Assembly (NCBI GenBank): GCA_015499985.1
Contig: JAAAUF010000039.1
Coordinates: 1 to 64,000, forward strand
DNA length: 64,000 nucleotides
Source of the DNA: Haplosporangium gracile
Taxonomy: Eukaryota > Mortierellomycota > Mortierellomycetes > Mortierellales > Mortierellaceae
Reading direction: 5' to 3'
The translations under genes and the position numbers were made by a program. The notes under the pieces are model-generated. The model saw nothing but the letters and a program-made list of their open reading frames with translations, ran no database searches and was not told the DNA's origin. Below, in pieces: positions 33,365 through 45,700 of this stretch. Position 1 is the first letter of the stretch. Each line of letters opens with the position of its first letter.

Positions 33365-34740
33365 CAGGGAAAGGTTTTTTACGCCGTAACAGCAGGACAA
33401 TCTGTTGCCTGCTACATGACTTCCCAATCCAAATTAGTTTTGCGTGGGACCAGCCAACGCACTCTCTCCGCCTTACAGTTTATTATATCCATGAAGCTCA
33501 ATCCGTTGTCCTTTACGATATTCTCCTCGGGTTATTTACCACAACAGACATACCATCCAGAGTCAAAGTACTTTCTTAGAAGATGCAATTGAAAAAGCGT
33601 AAGAGTGTTAGTCTAGGGCCGAGAGCCATTCCTCACACCTCAATCCCATCTCATCGCATTTTTTGTTATTCCTCGCTTAGAGAGCTATCAAATACAACTA
33701 TAAAGCACCAAAGCATTTCTTTTCATAAAACTTTATCCACTTTCTTGACCCTACCGCCACCTATTCTGGGCTATCTTATCCATTTGTTTATTTGTGTTTT
33801 TGTCTTTCAAGCTCGTGCTTTGTTTCGATCAAGGTACGAGGGTACAATTGCGGTACCGAGAGAGAGCCATAAAAAAAATTCTTATGTTTTTATGGTGCGT
33901 GACATTCCCCTCAGTCTTTCATATTACTAGACAGAGGGAAAGACTCCTGAGTGTAGTGAGAGAGCGGCAAGAAGATGGACCAGTGTTCTAGCACCATGTA
34001 ATGGACTCAGCTCCGGCTATGACACCTTAGTCTTCATATTTTTGGATGTTTTTTTGGTGCCGAGGTGCTAAAAATAACATTGGCCGTTGCGTTTTTAGTT
34101 TTCTCTTTTCTCAAACTAAGATATGAATGAATCTCAGCTGTGGACCTCTTTCATCGTAGGCCCTGCATCAATCTTCACTCTCTCTCTCACACAGGCATCG
34201 AACCAAAAGTTTGTGTGCTTGCGATCGGACAGAGAGGGAAGTTGATGGATGAGTGTATGACGCGAACGGATGATTTCTAATGCTTATTTTTTTTCCTTGT
34301 GCAATGCTTCAAGAACTGCGGCCTGCTCGCAGCCCTTGTAGGAGATATATATTTATCTCTCTCATATTTTTTTTTGGTCCTCGTGGACAATGGACAAGAA
34401 TAACCCCCCCCCTTCTATCGTATGACATGCACTGAACCGAATTGGGCAACAAAAAAAACAAGGAGGCATCACTCGTCATTTGTCATTTTGTGGTCGGCTG
34501 TACCTTTGAAATTTGTTTCGCCTAGCAAAAAAGTATGATCAGCCGGTCATGACATTCAGCCCTCTCCCCTTTATCCTCGCCAATATTTAAATGCTTAGCT
34601 TCGTCTCTACTTCTTACCACCTTTTCTTTTCTTTTCTTTTTGCACACTTACCCATAATAAATTACACTCACACTCAGGAAACAACAAACAACGCACCCTC
34701 TTTATATCAACCTCACTATATCACATCTACAAGCACAACG

Positions 34741-36172
34741 ATGAACATGGCCAGCCAGACATACAACCCTTCGTTTAACCAAGGGTACAATAAACCACTC
34801 CCCAGAGTCAGCCCACAGCAACAGCACAACCAGCTTCAGCACCAATATCAACTACAGCAACAACAATACCAGCAGCCAGGACAATATCCAGGCCAATACA
34901 ACCATCAGACGCAGTACCAGCAAGGATCTCCCGGTGAGCAGCAACGTCAACAGAAGCAGTACCAGCAATACCAGCAAGTCCAACAGCAGCAGCAGGACAA
35001 TGGACAGCGCCGGGAAAGTGGAGGAAGTCAGCAGACTGCGGCAGTTCAGAGTTCGCTCATGGCCTGGTTTGATGCCGTTGATACCGATCATTCTGGCACG
35101 CTCTCGTGCGAGGAACTTCAACGTGCTTTGATGAATGGTAAGCAGGGAAGACATATATCTTCGCTAATCTCTGTTGATTGTTCCGAGTATTGTTGTGTTT
35201 GTCATTTGATGAAATGAGCGAAAGAATGTGCAGCTGACGAAAAAAATGTCTACTCCTTTTTTGTTCTACTTTTGTTCGTTCGGGGTGCTACCAAAATTAG
35301 GCGACTGGACACCTTTCAATGGTAAGAACCATGAAGACACCTTCTCTCTCTCTCTTTCTCTCTTTCTCTCTTTCTCGGACTCAGGCGGATGTGCTAAGAA
35401 AGGAACGCATGCACCGAGGCGCAGCTTCCTTTCGGAAAAACTCTCCTTTCTCCCCCCACGTTATTTTAAGTCTTATGCGGTCATAATGTCTTTAAATCCA
35501 AAACGGCAGAAATAACTTCGCCTCAGTTTTCAAAAAACCTCATGTGCCCTTCCTATGCCAAGACACAAACCCATGGCTGAAGTAACCCCCTCCTTATAAC
35601 TCCTCATACTAACCCCCACTCCCTTCCTCCTCCCGCCTCTCTCCCTCTCTCTCTCTCTTGTAGTTGAAACGGTCCGTATGATGATGAACATGTTTGACCG
35701 GGACAACGACGGGACCATCTCCTTCAACGAATTCATCGGCCTCTGGAACTACATAGAGAAATGGAAGCAGTGTTTCCAAGCCTACGACCTCGACGGCTCC
35801 GGAACCATCGACACCATGGAACTACAAAAGGCTCTCCAAGGTTTTGGTTACAACCTCTCAGAAGCGATTGTCCAACTGATTGTGACAAAGTACGATGTGA
35901 GGGGTCATGGCGACATTAGTTTTGATAACTTTGTTCAGTCCTGTGTCACTATCCAGACCTTGACCAGCGCCTTCCGGAGGATCGATGTTGCGGGCACTGG
36001 CGTTGTCACCATGACTTATGAGCAGGTAAGGATTTTGATGTTCTGATCTGAAAGAGGAAGACATGAGTTGTATGGCTGCAGAGATTCATTAGAATTTGAT
36101 ACTAACGCCAAATCTTTTCTTTTGTTTTTCCGGCCACTTTAGTTCCTTGGCTTGGTCATTAACAACCGGTGA
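34741..36172 (+). CDS. PEF1: Penta-EF-hand calcium-binding protein (peflin/ALG-2 type), 269 aa
   Basis: Four exons: 34741-35137, 35301-35321 (21 nt), 35664-36025 and 36143-36172. Phase closes to TGA. Residues 1-100 are Gln/Tyr/Pro-rich, as in fungal Pef1 and animal peflin. Five EF-hand units follow. EF1 (114-125, DTDHSGTLSCEE), EF2 (151-162, DRDNDGTISFNE) and EF3 (181-192, DLDGSGTIDTME) have canonical ligands. EF4 (217-228, DVRGHGDISFDN) lacks the acidic -Z residue. EF5 (247-258) is degenerate and in this family serves for dimerisation. The 21-nt exon encodes GDWTPFN in the EF1-EF2 linker. Family members act as Ca2+ sensors in membrane trafficking and budding. A second in-frame ATG two codons in is an alternative start. 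Confidence 0.92.
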
Positions 36173-36475
36173 TGATGATGGGCTGAAAAAAAAGGCAGAG
36201 CACCCAAAAACATACGTATGACGATGAACGACGACCATCTTCTAAAATACTCTCGTACTTCAAAAACGCTGAATGCCTCTTGCCTGCCCGCGCTGTCTGC
36301 AGCTCAAAAACTGAGACCGGATCCATCCTTTTCCTTTTTCTGCGCACCTCCCCCCTGCCCTCCCTCCCATTGTATATTAGCTCACCGCCCAGCGCGAAAT
36401 AAACTACTGTAACTTTTTATTATCTAATCGTATTTGTCGATGTATCCTGCAAATGCATGTTCGTATTTATTTTTA
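36173..36475. other. Short intergenic, convergent 3' ends
   Basis: About 300 bases between converging genes. Nothing beyond the presumed 3' UTRs is seen. Confidence 0.5.
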
Positions 36476-38533
36476 TTACAGCCTGGCGAACTCAAGGGGT
36501 TGCTCGTCTACGGTCTCCTTTTCCGCCTTCTGAATCAGCTCCAATGTATCCTGTGCTGTTCCCCAGCTTGATTGATATCCTAGATATAAAAGTAATTGCG
36601 CACAAACAAATCAAGTCGGTTAATACGATGTATCAAAAGGAGTTTGTGCGCCCATACGAGCATTCCATGCACCAGAGCGTAAAAACATACCAGCTCCTCC
36701 ATGACCATAATTGTGGGCGATCAAAACGTGCTGTCCCGTTCCTGTACCTAAAAAAAAACAAAAAACAAAAAAAAGCAGGTGTCAGTAACCTCGATCTTTT
36801 TCAACATCCATACTCTCTAGTCGTTTCATCCCTCAATCTCGTCTCTCGACTTACGTCCATGCTCAACTTCAACGCGAACGCCACCAATACGCGAGGGTCG
36901 GAATCCGACCTTTTGATCCACGATATCAAACTTTGACAGCAGGTCTGGACTGGCGGCGTAGGCGGCAGAGGTTCCCGGGGTGAGGATGTTGGGATAGCGG
37001 TCGACGATTGTCTTGAGAATATGTGTTGTCTTTGTCCCACTTACTGATTCGTTGCTACAAAAGGTGAAGTTGAAAAAGGGAAAAGGTAGGGAAAAGGTAG
37101 GGGAAGGGGGTTTAGTCTCGGAAAATGAACCTGTAATTAAGTGGCCAAGAGAAAAAACACTTGTGAGGTTCGTTACTGCTTTGCTCTTTGGTTCATTTGC
37201 TTACTTTTGGTACGCCTCGTGAGATCCTCCGAGAACCACTTCGCCGTTCGACCTTGGGATCACATACATGATCGATCCAGACTTGGCTATTCATATACAT
37301 AACAAAAACCAATAACACATGGTCAGCTTCATCCAGAGGACAGCTCCAGACAGTAAAGTTGCACATCCATGCCCCGTCGCTTCGGAAAACTTACAGATCC
37401 AGGTAACAGTTTCATGAATCCAAGAAGCGCGCACTACGACAGTCTGTCCACGTGTCTGGAAATTCCTCAAATCGTTCACGCCCCCAAGGTGTCGAGCCTG
37501 GAATCCCGTACAATTGACAATAATCTTGACCGGTCGAGGTTTGGTCCCGACCCAGAGCGCCGCCTCGGCGACATGCGACAACTTGCGGTGCTGAACGTGT
37601 CCTCCTGCTTCCTTGAACTGGTGTAGGAGGAACCTGAGATAGATGTTCGGGGTGATGACAGGGGCCTTGTAGGAGTAGGCTATTGGGAATGCTGCATTTG
37701 TTGACGAGATCTTCTTGAACTAGAACGGTATGCAAGGAATACGTTTAGGGAAGGATGGAAGAAGGGATCGGTGCTTCATGCTAGTGTCCCTGCGCGCACT
37801 AAATTGTCAAATGCTTGACCCTAATGATGATGATATATGTGCTTGTCCTTACATCGTCAACAATCTTGGACCACCAAGGATCCCGATCGTCATGACCTGT
37901 AGGGTTGAAATCAAAATATTCGACCGCATCCCGGATCTTGATGCCCGATTCCGGGTTCTTTGCTAGTTCCTGGAATGTCCTGTATGACACTGTGTCATAA
38001 TCTAACCAATTGACCAACGTAGAATGAAAAAAAAATCAAATTAGCCATATCCCTTTTTCAACCGAATTTGCCATATCCTCCATATGTAAAAATATCCATG
38101 TTTTCCCGATCGTGACACTTTGTGACACACACTCACATCATGTACCTTTCTCACCCCAACACCGCAAATTTTCTCACACGAAGAAAACCATCATACCTTT
38201 GGCCCGCTCGTCGTCTTCGTCACACATCGACCGCCAGTGGGCACCAGCTTTTGGGGACGCATAGTCCGGGCGGGGTTTATCCTCCCACGGGAATTCGTCC
38301 GAGATGATTGTCACATCTAACGAGGGATAAAGAAAGAAAAAAGAGTATCAATTGCTCTGCCAGGACACAGCGGAGAAAAAAAAAGTGACACTGTCTGTCA
38401 CTTCCAGAGACTGGCAGTTCAGTTTACCGTAGTGGTTGCACTGGAGGAGGAGAGCAGTTGTAAGACCGACGACACCGGCGCCAATAACTGCCACAAGGGG
38501 TCTTTCGTGCTTGTGATGAGGGTGGTTTGTCAT
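36476..38533 (-). CDS. DAO1: D-amino-acid oxidase, 380 aa, peroxisomal
   Basis: Eight exons: 38533-38428, 38316-38197, 38001-37853, 37719-37395, 37286-37205, 37054-36855, 36747-36691 and 36579-36476. Phase closes to TAA. This FAD enzyme oxidatively deaminates D-amino acids to oxo acids, ammonia and H2O2. The dinucleotide-binding motif is GAGVVG at 18-23. Family motifs in order: YASPKAGAHWR, VNCTGFQARHLGGV, RGQTVVVRA, MYVIPRSNGEVVLGG, VGFRPSRIGGVRVE and HNYGHGGAGYQSSWGTA. The protein ends in ARL, an accepted variant of the peroxisomal PTS1 signal, as expected for this enzyme. Aspartate oxidase is a close relative; substrate range cannot be told from sequence alone. Confidence 0.95.
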
Positions 38534-41503
38534 TTCGTAGGAGAGTGAATTGCACGGCGGGGGTGAGAGTTGAATGAGGGAGGAAGAGATGGGGCGAGCT
38601 TTTTTTTGCTCTCTCTCGTCCTGGCTCTCGTTTGTTCGTTGCCCGCTGCCTGCCGACCGTTGGAAAGTGAAGGTCTTGTGACTCGCTTTCGGAGGACGGA
38701 TTTCCATTCGTTGATTCAACCTTGGCCGACTCGGATGGTGATTGCACTGTTTCGCGACACATTGACTGAAATTTGAAAACAGGCAAGTGCTTCGCGAATA
38801 GAGGAAGGTAATCGGTCGGCTTCGGGTTGAAAAAAGTGTTTTAGGCAACCATCACATTCATGGCACACTCCAGTAAAGAAAAATGCCAAAACGTAGAACA
38901 ATTCCGGGAAGGTTTGGTCACGTTCGCTTTTGTACCTTTTTCTCTCCCTTTTTACATTGCTTCATTTTCGCGTATGGTTTTTGGTTCTGAAGCCGAACTG
39001 GGATTGTTTTAGCCTCTTTCTTCTTTTATTCCCTTTGAATCAAAAATACTCCTGCATCCTCAAACCAACATGGTCGTTGGCGCCTTTGAGCGATGGTCTT
39101 TGGTTATCGTCCGATTCGGCATTATGTCTTCTTCGTTTTTGCTTTGCCGGCTCACATCTCGATAAGGATTCGAAGTTCTCACTCTACTAATACTTTGGAG
39201 GTATTAGGCATGGTAAAATAAGGTAGGAAGACGACCTCGTGCTGTTTGACGTCTCCATATTTTTGCGTGAAGGATTTCATCTTTTTATCGCGTTCAACAG
39301 AGTTTTGCTGAGTCGACGTGAATTATCTCGAATACTCGAATTGCATGATTCCCCTCTGGTCTTTTGCACCCAAAAGCTTAAATATTTGCGATTGCCAGTT
39401 TTCGTTCGAACCAAGGCTTGGCAAGAAACATGGATGGCCTTTCTCATATTTAAACTAACCGTGACTTGATGGTAAAGGCATAAAAAAAGAGTATGTTTGA
39501 AAGTGAGAGCGATGTAAGAATTCAGAGTCGCGGTCCGGTACTTGTACTTGTACTTCCCCTGTATGAAATATTTTTTTTTAGTTGACAGTGCTTCCATCGA
39601 TTCTTCGCAGAGGCTATTGTAACTTATGAAAATACCATAGATAGATAGACTGATATCGTGAACTTCTTGACGTTTAGCTCATTTGTTTAACTGATCCTTT
39701 GAATCTGTCGCTATTTTCAAATTGACGCACAGCCAGGATTTAACTGTCGGATAATCGTGCCAGCCTTTTCGTTCTTCATATATTCCACTCATGACGATGC
39801 AGATATGAGTTCTTGACCCCTGTGACTGACAGTGGAGATATGATGCGATCTCTATTCATTGCCAAGTTCCTCGTGATTTTTGAATGTTCAGGGAAATAAT
39901 TTAAAAAATGCCATTTACAAAAGAGTTCTCGTTGAGAATATTCACCCGGCGTAGTAAAAGAGGCACTTTTCGGATGCATTTCAGAAATCTGAGAGACCAG
40001 CAGGATGTCATAAATATGAGATTGGACGCGCTGGGATTATGCGATCGAATGAGACCATGCCTTTCGAGTCGCCCTCGCTTTCAAGTGGGATATCGACAGA
40101 CGTTGGGGCTATCTTTACTTTCTTTTGAATTGCTTTCTAATGGTCAACAATGGACTTTTTTTTTGAATCCATTCTTTTCTGATAAATACCGCTAAACGTC
40201 CTTTTTTCGACGTGTCTTTGCGTAGAGGCGATATTTGCTGGGCGTAGAGGGTCGCAATAGCTACGAGATTAAAATACAGATTATGCCGTCTTTCAAAATC
40301 AACTGGCAACAGGTTTAACCTCGCTGTGTCAATTTTACAGCGTCGGTGGTATTTATAAAAAAATGTGTAGATGGTTGAACAACAGAATCAACCAAACCGA
40401 TGCAATGACCACGACTTGATAGCTTTGGAGAGAAGAAGTTCGCTTCTCAGATGCTGGTAGCACGATATATAGAGTGGCTGGTGCTCACTCATCTCTATCA
40501 TCGACTTGACATGTAGGTGATATGTAACAAAATATAAATTAAAGGATGTCGCTATTGAATATTCGGGTCTACTTTTCGACACTGCCGCTGGCGGTACCCT
40601 TCGACAAAGACTTTCGTCTCTCTTTCATGTCGACCAAAAAAAAAAAATTAAAAAAAACCCCATTGTATAATCAGTCTCCGTGACGATATTATGTATTGTT
40701 ATGATGGTTCTTTTGACTAATTTCATTAACCGACTTTTCACATCCCCTTGAACAATAAAACTTTCGAATTGATATAAAGAATATATATACGCGATGTCTT
40801 TTTGCCATTATTGTTCTCTGGGGGAGGGGTTTGTTTTTTTGGAGAAGTAAAAATGGATCACGTACTACCTCCATTGAACCTTTAAGTTTACATGTCTGGG
40901 CCACTGAGTATCGGTATTCAAGTTATGCTACGATTTCGCGGGTTCATCATAGTGTTTTTGACAACAGTCTCGGACTTTTGATTAGCAAGAGAACAATAAT
41001 AACCGATTTTGCCACTTTTTGTGGGATTCGCCACGCTTAAATATCAGAATTTCTACTCGACGCGGATGCTTCGCGCTTTTTGGTCGGTTTGTTCTCATGC
41101 TGCATTTTTTTTTTATATTTTTGTACTGCCCAGAGGTTCGGGATATCGAGGGGCTTCAGTTTGGAATGACGCGAATGATCTTCTTTTTCACGTATCGAAA
41201 TGTTTTTTGAGCAAATAGACGTCTTTCGAAGCCATTGACAACTTGTAATTTTTCACGAAGCTTCTTTTAGTGTTCATTCCTTAATTTTTCTGTCAAGGCT
41301 ATCTAACCTCATATTTCAGTTGTTGGACATTTCGATATGCGATTGCAGCACTTGGAAATTTTGCTAATGCGTCTCCAATTTTTTCCATCTTCCTCATGGA
41401 CTCGAAAGCGCCTGTCAACATGTATGTTTTTCTTCTCTAAAAATCATGTTGCACAACGATTCCATGCTGTTCCAAAGTTCTCTGTAAAGCCGTTTGTTGT
41501 TGT

Positions 41504-41833
41504 TTACATCGAGATAGTTTGTCTATTTATGTTGTTGGCTGCAATACCTGTTGGAGCAAGACAAATTGCACCGAACCCAGACAAATTGCACCGAACCCAG
41601 ACCGCCGAGCGTGTTGAACAATATGTTTTAACAAAACCGATTTTTCCCGTCCCAGCTACTCCTGTAACAAGTGCCATTAGAAACTCGAGAAAGCCTGCAA
41701 CTATGATAAGATGTTTTGGACTGCCGGGATACCATCGATTTCCGTGATCCAGACCCCGGAACGTTAGGCTGTTGAGGCAGGGGACTCTTGCTGTTATGTC
41801 AGGCAGAATTATCTGCTCCTTACACCCTTTCAG
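41504..41833 (-). pseudogene. Decayed PIF1-like helicase fragment
   Basis: A 109-codon open stretch between stops on the minus strand reads LVTGVAGTGKIGFVKTY and, 27 residues after the Lys, CLAPTGIAANNINRQTIS. This matches helicase motif I (TGxAGTGKS) and motif Ia (APTGIAAxNIxGxTIH) of PIF1 helicases in order and spacing. The Walker A Ser/Thr is replaced by Ile, a stop follows soon after motif Ia, and no motif II is found downstream. A 20-bp tandem duplication lies between the motifs. PIF1-like genes are abundant in fungal Helitrons and related elements; which element this came from is unknown. Confidence 0.5.
41561..41600. repeat. 20-bp exact tandem duplication
   Basis: ACAAATTGCACCGAACCCAG occurs twice head to tail inside the helicase remnant. 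Being 20 bp, it shifts frame relative to a single copy. Confidence 0.95.
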
Positions 41834-42757
41834 TTACTTTCAATGTCGGTTTTAGTCTGCCTTTGTTCAAGTCACTTACAGCGGTTGATTCCAAGCTTTG
41901 TTTTTCACGGTTATACAAACAGACATCATAACGCGCGATGAAGTCTGTTGACCAGAGCTTCATTTTTTTTTGGGTGCACTGTGATATGAAGTGAGAGGAC
42001 GTGGGTATGATCCTGAGCCTATTCCCGCTGGTTGCTCTTTGTATTTATATAATTTTTTCTGCTACTAGGATAGAGTCACCTCGATATCATAATGCTGTCT
42101 TTGGAGGTTTCTATATATTCTTGTGCGCGGCATGCGAATAGGTTAAAATGCCGCGTTAGTGCCCTTCTTTCTTTGGGATGCGCTTTTTTTTTAGCGATTT
42201 AGCAAGGACCAGTCATGCAGCATCTTTCACTTGGTAAAGCGTCGAACGTTCCTTTGTATGATCCATGTTTTCATGATGACAACTGCCTTCTCAATCAATA
42301 AATACGAATAGTAATAGCTGAAGTCGTTTATTTCTAAGAGTGAAAAAAGGACAAGATAGCAGAGGAGGGACGAAAAGGTGTGCTGAAGAAAGCAATGGCG
42401 TGTGGCTCTTGCATATTATTCCCTTGAAAGTTCTAGCAAGGGGCGCACATATGCTGGATTTGAAAGATCAGCGCATTATCGTGATGATGGAGAGCACGCC
42501 CCATGGTCATTCCCAAAAAAAGTCACCTGAGGGTCCTCCGTAATCCTCGATTTTGGTTTGAGTTGAATGCAAACTCAGCTACTTGCAGCATGCGGCAAGC
42601 ACAAGTGTATGGATGCTGAAAAAAAAGTAAATGTGCTCATGACATATACTTCATGCCTCGTCCGTTTCGGATTAGCTCGCGTTTGTTTTTAAGAAAGTAA
42701 AAAATTTCTTGCGTCAAAAAAATTGGTGGCAAAAATTCCCCAAAATCTTTTTATTCA

Positions 42758-45700
42758 TTATTCACTTCCAAACCTTCGCCGTTTCTGCTGACTGGGCCCA
42801 GAGGTAGCGTTTTTGTCAACAAGCTCTGGACTCATTACCTCGTCCCTTGCGCGTTCACGCACCATATCCACCCCATTCACACCTCTTTCACCTTCATCAT
42901 TACCAGTACCTTCACTACTATCTTCCACAGGAGCCTCAGTAATTGTAATTTCCGTCGAGGGCCCATCAACCACACGCGTGGAGCCATCCTCATCCATAGC
43001 TTCTTCATCATGTCGCAGTAACGCAGGCTCCCTCTCAGCACGAACAGTCGACTGCCAAAGCTGACTGGACGTCCGTTTCAACCCTCCATTCCACTGATTC
43101 GACCCACTTCGTTTGAAGCCGCCGCCGCCTGAGGCACCCAATATTCCAGAAGGAGTCTGACTGAGCCCACCACCGCTACCTCCTGCAAGTAGATTACTGC
43201 TGCTTGGCGCTCTCGGTAAAGAATCTACAGCATTGTTGGGTTCATTTGCGCGTAAAAGCCCATCGAATGCGTCGCGTGTATAATAGTACGAGAACCAGCT
43301 CGGCGCACGCTCATTCTGGGCCGCCGTGAGTTTCACACTGCCCGCCTTGAACTCTCCTAGCGATGTCTCCACATACTCGTCCTGCTCAAGCTCCCGATAC
43401 ACCCTCGTCTGAAAGTATAGCACTTGCACCACATCCTTCATCGAGTCAATTTGTCTATAACCTATCAGCACAGATCAAGTTTTAAAATTAGCAGCTGAGC
43501 AAGCATATCTATCCTGGCATCAATCGTCTTGTGTGGTGTTGACTCTCACCATTTAAAGCATGTTTTAGCAATACAACGACATCTTGGAGCCCACGGTGAC
43601 GGTCTGAAGACGAGGACGACTTTTTCCGATGTACGCAAGCAAGGAGGCATTTGGCGCTCTGGAAGTAAGCAAGCGCCTGCACAAACATGTCACCTTGATT
43701 CAGCGCCTATTATAGTGACGCGAATAGGGATAGAATGTGTTAGTCCCATTTATAAGTACATCCAAAATACAACAAAAACCTCAGTAGCTGACTTACCATG
43801 CTCATAATACTGTCGACCAAATCTTTCGCATGCTGAACGTTGTCCAGATACAAGAGGACCTCTGCCAAACGCAACTTAACCAAAAGTAATAGGGGCCTCT
43901 GAAAACTATCCTCACTGAGCGTGGCTGCTGTCAGCAAGAGAGGCACCGCCGAAATAGCGTTTTCAGACTCCTACAGAAGAATGGCATATTGTTAGACAAC
44001 GGAGGAGGTAATAGACGAGCACACGTCAGCTGCATTCCGCACACGAATGAGCATGGAGCTTACCATAAAGATTTCTGCGAGAGCAAGCAGGTATATAATT
44101 GTAAACTTGTTCGTACCATACCACTGGTTCTGCTGCAGAATTACCAGACCTTCTGAGAGTTGATGCACACCCGACTGGCGTTGGCCGACCAGTACACTCA
44201 AAAGCGCGTTCTGCAGTAGAATGTCGAGTTGAAGTTCCAGGCTCGTATCGTCCAGCTGAGCATCCTGCATTGCACCGACTCCACTCCCAGTTCCCCCACT
44301 ACCACCATCACCACCCCCCTCAGGGCTGCCGCCACTAAAAGAGTCCATGCTCTTGTTGGCATTCCTGTTGGACGAATTAAGTCGCGGTGTGTTAAGAAGT
44401 GTACTGCCAAGCTGTTGGTTCCAAATCTCTGCATCGCGAAGGTTGTTGGACGACATGGCTTTCCTCTGGAGAAGCTGAACAAGGGTCTGTACCCACGGAG
44501 CCGCCTTCAATGTGTTCGAAGGAAACTTGCTCTTTGCTTGCTCGATCACTCTAAGCGCGTCCTCAAAGTGACCATTGAGTGTCAACTGAATCGAACAAAC
44601 ATCACCAAAAGTCTAATTAGTACTCTTCTATCACTTTGAACAACTCTACAAATGTCTACTAATTCATGACTTACGTCAGATGCGTGCTTGGTGTAACCGG
44701 ATGTTGCATCGCTCAAATCGGCCTCACTCGGTCGGTATTTGAGCTGGAGCTGGGAATACAGGGATGACAGTGGGTGGTTTCCTACGCAGAGGCAGAAAAA
44801 AAAATGTCAGTAATGAATTCGCTGACTCTTTCGAAAGTTCAGCAATATGCTCTATCTGTCAGTCAGTTCTTACCATAGGCACCCCAAATCTTGGACTGAA
44901 ACAGGTTCACTACACCCCCGACTCCTTCCAGCGAGTGGCGCATATTGATGGATGATGCCTTGACAAGGGATTCCAGCGCTCTCGGTGTTGACTCTCCTTG
45001 CTAGTATCGAAAAAGTAGAGGATCCAAGTAATGGTCAGTCAGGTCAGTCCTAAAAAATCCCCGTCACTTTGAGCGGCAGTTCACTTAGTGATGCGAGTCT
45101 TACCAACTGCTTGGCGTTGTTCAGCTCATTAAGCGAGGTTAAGTATTGCGATGATTGTTCGTCCATTTCTCCTGCGAGCTCCGCCAGCGTCTGAGCCTTG
45201 TTTATATCTGATCCGGTCCCAGGTATCGTCCTTGTTAGTCGATTCAACCAGCTATTGTGCACAGGGCAGAGAGAGAACAGTGTTAGTTTTGACGGATATA
45301 GTATAAAATTGAATGAATGAATAGAGCTAAAAAAACCTGGTTTTTAGCTTACTTTGACGCATAGCTTAGGCACTCTTGATCCAGCTGACTTCTAGCCATC
45401 TCAATCGTCTCCTCAAGCGCCTATAACCAATGCAAATAACAAGAGAGTCAGAGAGCGCCTCACCACGCATCGTAACGACGTTTTCAGAGTCCTTATACAT
45501 TTGAGGTGGTGGGCTGAAGCACTTACAACAAGAGCTTGATCGTAGTTGGAGAAACGGGCATGCAGCATGGCCAGGTTCAAGAGTGCGTACTGATAGAGCA
45601 CTTGATCCTGCATTGAGATACAATAGTCAAAGAACCGGTAGAGACTTTGAATCGCAATTTCGAAATCTCCCATTTGCTGGGCATGTAGACACCTAATCAT

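Larger units (their letters stand above)
30755..34740. other. Intergenic 4 kb, divergent promoters
   Basis: The stretch lies between the translocator start (minus) and the penta-EF-hand start (plus). Bases 31260-31430 and 32200-32360 are purine-rich. An imperfect TTCCTG-rich patch covers 31940-32100, an 18-bp palindrome lies at 32009-32026 and a 20-G run at 33345-33364. No convincing gene is visible. Confidence 0.45.
38534..42757. other. Gene-poor 4.2 kb with probable element remnant
   Basis: The stretch lies between DAO1 and APC5. Its texture differs from other intergenic regions: fewer C/T tracts, more balanced but AT-leaning sequence and frequent CGA/TCG. A helicase-like remnant at 41504-41833 is listed separately, so the whole block may be decayed mobile-element sequence. 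No intact gene is visible. Confidence 0.4.
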
